The notes under the pieces: model-generated
Told to the model about the DNA's origin: nothing
The model's database searches: none
What the model saw: the letters and a program-made list of their open reading frames with translations, nothing else
Program-made: the position numbers and the translations under genes
Assembly (NCBI GenBank): GCA_015493675.1
Contig: WGCR01000267.1
Location: 1-6,947, forward strand
Length of the DNA stretch: 6,947 nt
Reading direction: 5' to 3'
Origin: Anaerolineae bacterium
GTDB lineage: Bacteria > Chloroflexota > Anaerolineae > J102
Part shown: positions 4,011-6,947 of the stretch, piece after piece
Numbering within the stretch: the first letter of the stretch is position 1
Layout: every line of letters starts with the position of its first letter

Positions 4011-6947
4011 ATGAAGAAGTATCTGATTATCCTTTCTGTCGCAATGATGTTGATCGTTGCATCTTTATTGACAGGGGGGGCGCGCAGTCTGGCAACGACC
4101 GAAACGTTGAATCAGTCGGGCGTTTTGGGGTCGCAGGCGCCCAACGCCACCTGTACCGCCGGCGATGTGGGCGGCATGGTCTTCCGCGAGCTACCGGTCA
4201 ACGGCGCATCGCTCAACACTTATGGTCTCAAGGATGGCAACGAGCCGGGCGTGGAGGGCGTCACCGTCACCGTCATCGACGCCAACGGCACTGTTTTGCC
4301 TTCTGTCACCACCAATTCGGACGGCGCCTGGGTGGTGTCATCCCCTACTTTTCCGGTGCGGGTCGAGTTCACCGTGCCCGCCGGTTTGGCCGAAAGCCCG
4401 TACGGAACCGATTCGCCAACCTCGGTGCAGTTCGTCAGCGCCAGTGATTGCAGTGTCGATTTCGGTGTTCACTATCCGGACGATTACAGCGATACCGCCA
4501 CCCCCTTGCTGGCGCAACCCCGGCATGAGAACGGACAGGCAGCTCCCAATACCGATGCGGGCCTGTTCTCCTTCACCTACGATGCCAGCGGTCTGTATGG
4601 CGACACTGACAATTCTCCTGATTGGCTCTCGCCACCAGGTTCTCTAGACGCCACATTTCAGGATATCGGCGCCACCTGGGGATTGGCCTATCAACGCGAG
4701 GAGAAGCGCCTTTTTGTCGCTTCCTTCCTGCGGCGTCATTCAGGTCTGGCAAATGGCTTGAACACCCTCTACATCCTGGATTATACCAGTAGTCCTCCAG
4801 CCATTAGCACTTTCGATGTTAGTGGCGCAGGCATAGATTTGGGCAGCATCGATCGTAGCAGTGACTCGCATCATACGTTACCGGCAAACGATCTTGATCC
4901 CAGTTATGATATAGACGCTTTTCCCAAAGTGGGAACGGTCGGATTTGGCGATATCGAAGTAGGAGAGAACGGCAGAACCTTGTGGGCAGTCAATTTGAAT
5001 CAACAGGCATTGATTCAGATCGACATTAGCGGCGCCACGCCTGTCGTCCTTGGACAGACAGCGATCGGAGATCCTGGCTGCACGGGTGGAACATTTCGTC
5101 CTTTCGGGCTGAAGTTTTACCGCAGCAAGGGATATGTGGGCGGCGTGTGCGATGCGGGCGTATCGAAATCCGATGCTGATCTGGTGGGCTATGTGCTTTC
5201 CTTTGATCCCTCCAATCCTGGCAATGGGTTTTCGACCGAGCTTTCATTCAGTCTCGATTATCGGCGCGATACTATCTATGGCGATTCCAGTAGGAGCGAT
5301 TATGATCCAGACAAAGAAAGATTCCGGCACTGGATTTTTGATTGGGCTGACGAAGATCATAATAACGAATGGAGCTACCCGGAGCCCATGCTCAGCGGTA
5401 TCGAGTTCGGCCCGGATGGTTCGATGTACCTGGGCATTGCAGATCGTTGGGGATATCAGGGCGGGCGGAGCAATTACCTGCCCGTGACGACCTCAGATAC
5501 AGCGGTGCCAACATTCAAGTCCTACGGCGAATTTCTTAAAGTGTGCAGGATAAATGGCGCGTGGGTGATGGAAGGCGATGCCAGCGGCGACTGTCCAGTT
5601 TCCAATGGCGTAGCCGGTTTTGGCGTCAATGGCGTGGGGGAGTTTTTCGATGACACTGGCGGTGACGGCAAAAAGGAATTCACCGAGGGAGCTCTCGCTT
5701 TATTAGCCGGTTCCGGAGACATCGTTTCCAGCATGAACACCCCCTATCCTGGCGGCAGCGACGACGAGATCTATTGGAGTAACGATGGTGCGCAGTGGTT
5801 CAGTCTCGCTGATGGCAATCCCACCGGGCAATTCATACAGATGAACATTACCAACACTTATTGTCCGGACTCGGATGGTCAACGCCCTTGCGGCATGGGC
5901 AAAGCAGCAGGCGTTGGCGACATTGAACTTCTTACTGCGCCAGCTCCATTGGAGATCGGCAACCGGCTATGGTGCGACACCGGCAGCGGTTCATTCGCCG
6001 GAAACGGTGTGCAAGACCCGGGAGAAAGCGCCATCAATGGAGCCACCGTCGTTCTGGAATGCGATACGGATGGCAATGGCGACTATGATGTGAGCGCCAG
6101 CGTCACCACTGACGCCAATGGCCTTTATCTGTTCAAAGATGGCGACGCCAGCCTCAGCAGCTTTCCCGTGGCTGGATGGGATAGCAACCTGCATATCATT
6201 CCTCGCAACACTTCCTGCCGCGTTTTGGTGGACTACACTCAGAGCGCTATCACCAGCGCTTGCGGCGCCAACAGCATCCCAACAACCCTGAATAATGGAC
6301 AGGGCGCCAACGCTGACCTAAACGACAGTGATGGCGATCCTGAGGTGGGCTCCTCCAACCAAATGGGCGTTGTCTTCACCACCGGCGCCAGCGGTGAGAA
6401 TGATCACAGCTTTGACTTTGGTTTCCAACAATCCGCCAGCCTGGGGGACTTCGTGTGGTGGGATCTAGACGAGAATGGCTTGCAGGATGCCAATGAAACC
6501 GGTATCGAAGGCGTAATTGTACATCTTCAGGATCCTGATGGTAACGAAGTTGCTTCTACTTTGACCGATGCAGGTGGTCATTATCTGTTTGATAACCTTG
6601 TCCCCGGTGACTATACCGTTGTTTTCGATAAACCTGGCAATGACTGGAATCTGACACAACCCAACCAGGGAAATGATAGTTATGATAGCGACGCCGATCC
6701 CGCCTCGGGTCAGGGACCTTTATACTCCTTGCAGCCGGGAGAGAAGGATATGACAATAGATGCCGGTCTGACAATCCCTACGAGCTATACGATAAGCAAA
6801 GAGAATACGACTGTTACGAATGAGTTGGTCGCAGGCGATCCGATCAGCTTTACCATTGTCATCACCAATACAGGCAAAACCTGGTTGAGCGTTGTGCCCT
6901 TGAAAGATACATACGATACAACTTATCTCACCTATGTGGATGCTGAG
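4011..6947 (+). CDS. Giant secreted surface protein: Cna_B-like, propeller-like, SdrD_B x2 and DUF11 domains (3' end outside window)
   Basis: The frame is open from ATG 4011 to the window end (979 codons, no stop). The start is chosen because MKKYLIILSVAMMLIVASLL is a good signal peptide with no lipobox Cys; a GGGAG at 3992-3996 is a rather distant (14 nt) ribosome binding site. Order of parts: Cna_B/SdrD_B-like domain (about 48-155; GVEGVTVTVIDANG, CSVDFGV); region of about 430 residues (204-640) with features I associate with beta-propeller modules in large surface proteins (TWGLAYQREEKRLFVASFLR, IEFGPDGSMYLGIADRWG); SdrD_B domain 1 (about 647-807, with Ca-loop-like DTDGNGDYD); SdrD_B domain 2 (about 809-920, SLGDFVWWDLDENGLQD); beginning of a DUF11 repeat (924 onward, ISFTIVITNTGKTW). 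The protein is expected outside the cell as a long stalk or adhesin; the first gene suggests such proteins end in a membrane helix, but this one's anchor is not in view. Base use shifts from GC-rich at the N-terminal domain to more AT-rich near the DUF11 start. The ligand is unknown. Confidence 0.9.
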   Translation, partial: MKKYLIILSVAMMLIVASLLTGGARSLATTETLNQSGVLGSQAPNATCTAGDVGGMVFRELPVNGASLNTYGLKDGNEPGVEGVTVTVIDANGTVLPSVTTNSDGAWVVSSPTFPVRVEFTVPAGLAESPYGTDSPTSVQFVSASDCSVDFGVHYPDDYSDTATPLLAQPRHENGQAAPNTDAGLFSFTYDASGLYGDTDNSPDWLSPPGSLDATFQDIGATWGLAYQREEKRLFVASFLRRHSGLANGLNTLYILDYTSSPPAISTFDVSGAGIDLGSIDRSSDSHHTLPANDLDPSYDIDAFPKVGTVGFGDIEVGENGRTLWAVNLNQQALIQIDISGATPVVLGQTAIGDPGCTGGTFRPFGLKFYRSKGYVGGVCDAGVSKSDADLVGYVLSFDPSNPGNGFSTELSFSLDYRRDTIYGDSSRSDYDPDKERFRHWIFDWADEDHNNEWSYPEPMLSGIEFGPDGSMYLGIADRWGYQGGRSNYLPVTTSDTAVPTFKSYGEFLKVCRINGAWVMEGDASGDCPVSNGVAGFGVNGVGEFFDDTGGDGKKEFTEGALALLAGSGDIVSSMNTPYPGGSDDEIYWSNDGAQWFSLADGNPTGQFIQMNITNTYCPDSDGQRPCGMGKAAGVGDIELLTAPAPLEIGNRLWCDTGSGSFAGNGVQDPGESAINGATVVLECDTDGNGDYDVSASVTTDANGLYLFKDGDASLSSFPVAGWDSNLHIIPRNTSCRVLVDYTQSAITSACGANSIPTTLNNGQGANADLNDSDGDPEVGSSNQMGVVFTTGASGENDHSFDFGFQQSASLGDFVWWDLDENGLQDANETGIEGVIVHLQDPDGNEVASTLTDAGGHYLFDNLVPGDYTVVFDKPGNDWNLTQPNQGNDSYDSDADPASGQGPLYSLQPGEKDMTIDAGLTIPTSYTISKENTTVTNELVAGDPISFTIVITNTGKTWLSVVPLKDTYDTTYLTYVDAE
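4074..4080 (+). repeat. G7 homopolymer in the signal-peptide region of the second adhesin gene
   Basis: Seven consecutive G residues span codons 22-24 (ACA GGG GGG GCG), just after the hydrophobic core of the signal peptide. Gain or loss of one G would shift the frame very early and switch the protein off. Seven is short compared with well-studied phase-variable tracts. Confidence 0.6.

Noticed and set aside
1..6947. CRISPR arrays, tRNA or rRNA genes, toxin-antitoxin or defence systems
   Set aside because: I saw no regularly spaced short repeats, no tRNA-like cloverleaf, no rRNA sequence and no matching protein motifs.

Overview
The window suggests a free-living environmental bacterium, most likely Chloroflexota (Anaerolineae/Promineifilum-like). 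This is inferred from family content only: SdrD_B-type surface proteins, a propeller-like secreted module with an FLRRHSG motif, a DUF11 repeat, and an FN3 domain with a 'YQVWRSESPHFEPGD' motif. No rRNA or other phylogenetic marker is present. All three genes are on the + strand and all concern the cell surface or exterior.

Layout. (1) 2-688: 3' end of a GC-rich gene for a large surface protein, ending in an SdrD_B (Cna_B-like) domain, one transmembrane helix and a basic tail. (2) 689-806: intergenic, with a weak promoter-like pair and a near-perfect 16-bp GC-rich hairpin. (3) 807-3518: a clearly more AT-rich gene for a secreted GH123/DUF4091-type glycosidase with a LamG-like N-terminal domain and a C-terminal FN3 domain. 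(4) 3519-4010: 492 nt without an intact gene. It holds a scrambled remnant of the 3' end of the first gene, an intrinsic terminator, a palindrome, a near-consensus sigma70 promoter and a transcribed leader of about 150 nt. That leader can fold into a closed multi-helix RNA ending in a U-tract. (5) 4011-6947: 5' part (979 codons, running off the window) of a second giant surface protein: signal peptide, Cna_B-like domain, propeller-like region, two SdrD_B domains and the start of a DUF11 domain.

How the parts relate. The proteins at the two ends share the SdrD_B module and a 16/17-nt identical domain boundary, so they look like tandem paralogues. The remnant at 3582-3658 shares its last 45 nt (44/45 identical) with the 3' end of the first gene. 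The glycosidase gene is therefore flanked by direct repeats of adhesin tail and 3' UTR, and differs in base composition. The simplest reading is an adhesin array broken by duplication, deletion and acquisition of a glycosidase cassette. Functionally, the window fits attachment to, or breakdown of, extracellular amino-sugar polysaccharides.

The most promising undescribed element is the structured leader upstream of the second adhesin (3874-3981). Its architecture fits a cis-regulatory RNA or attenuator, but I could not match it confidently to a known riboswitch class.
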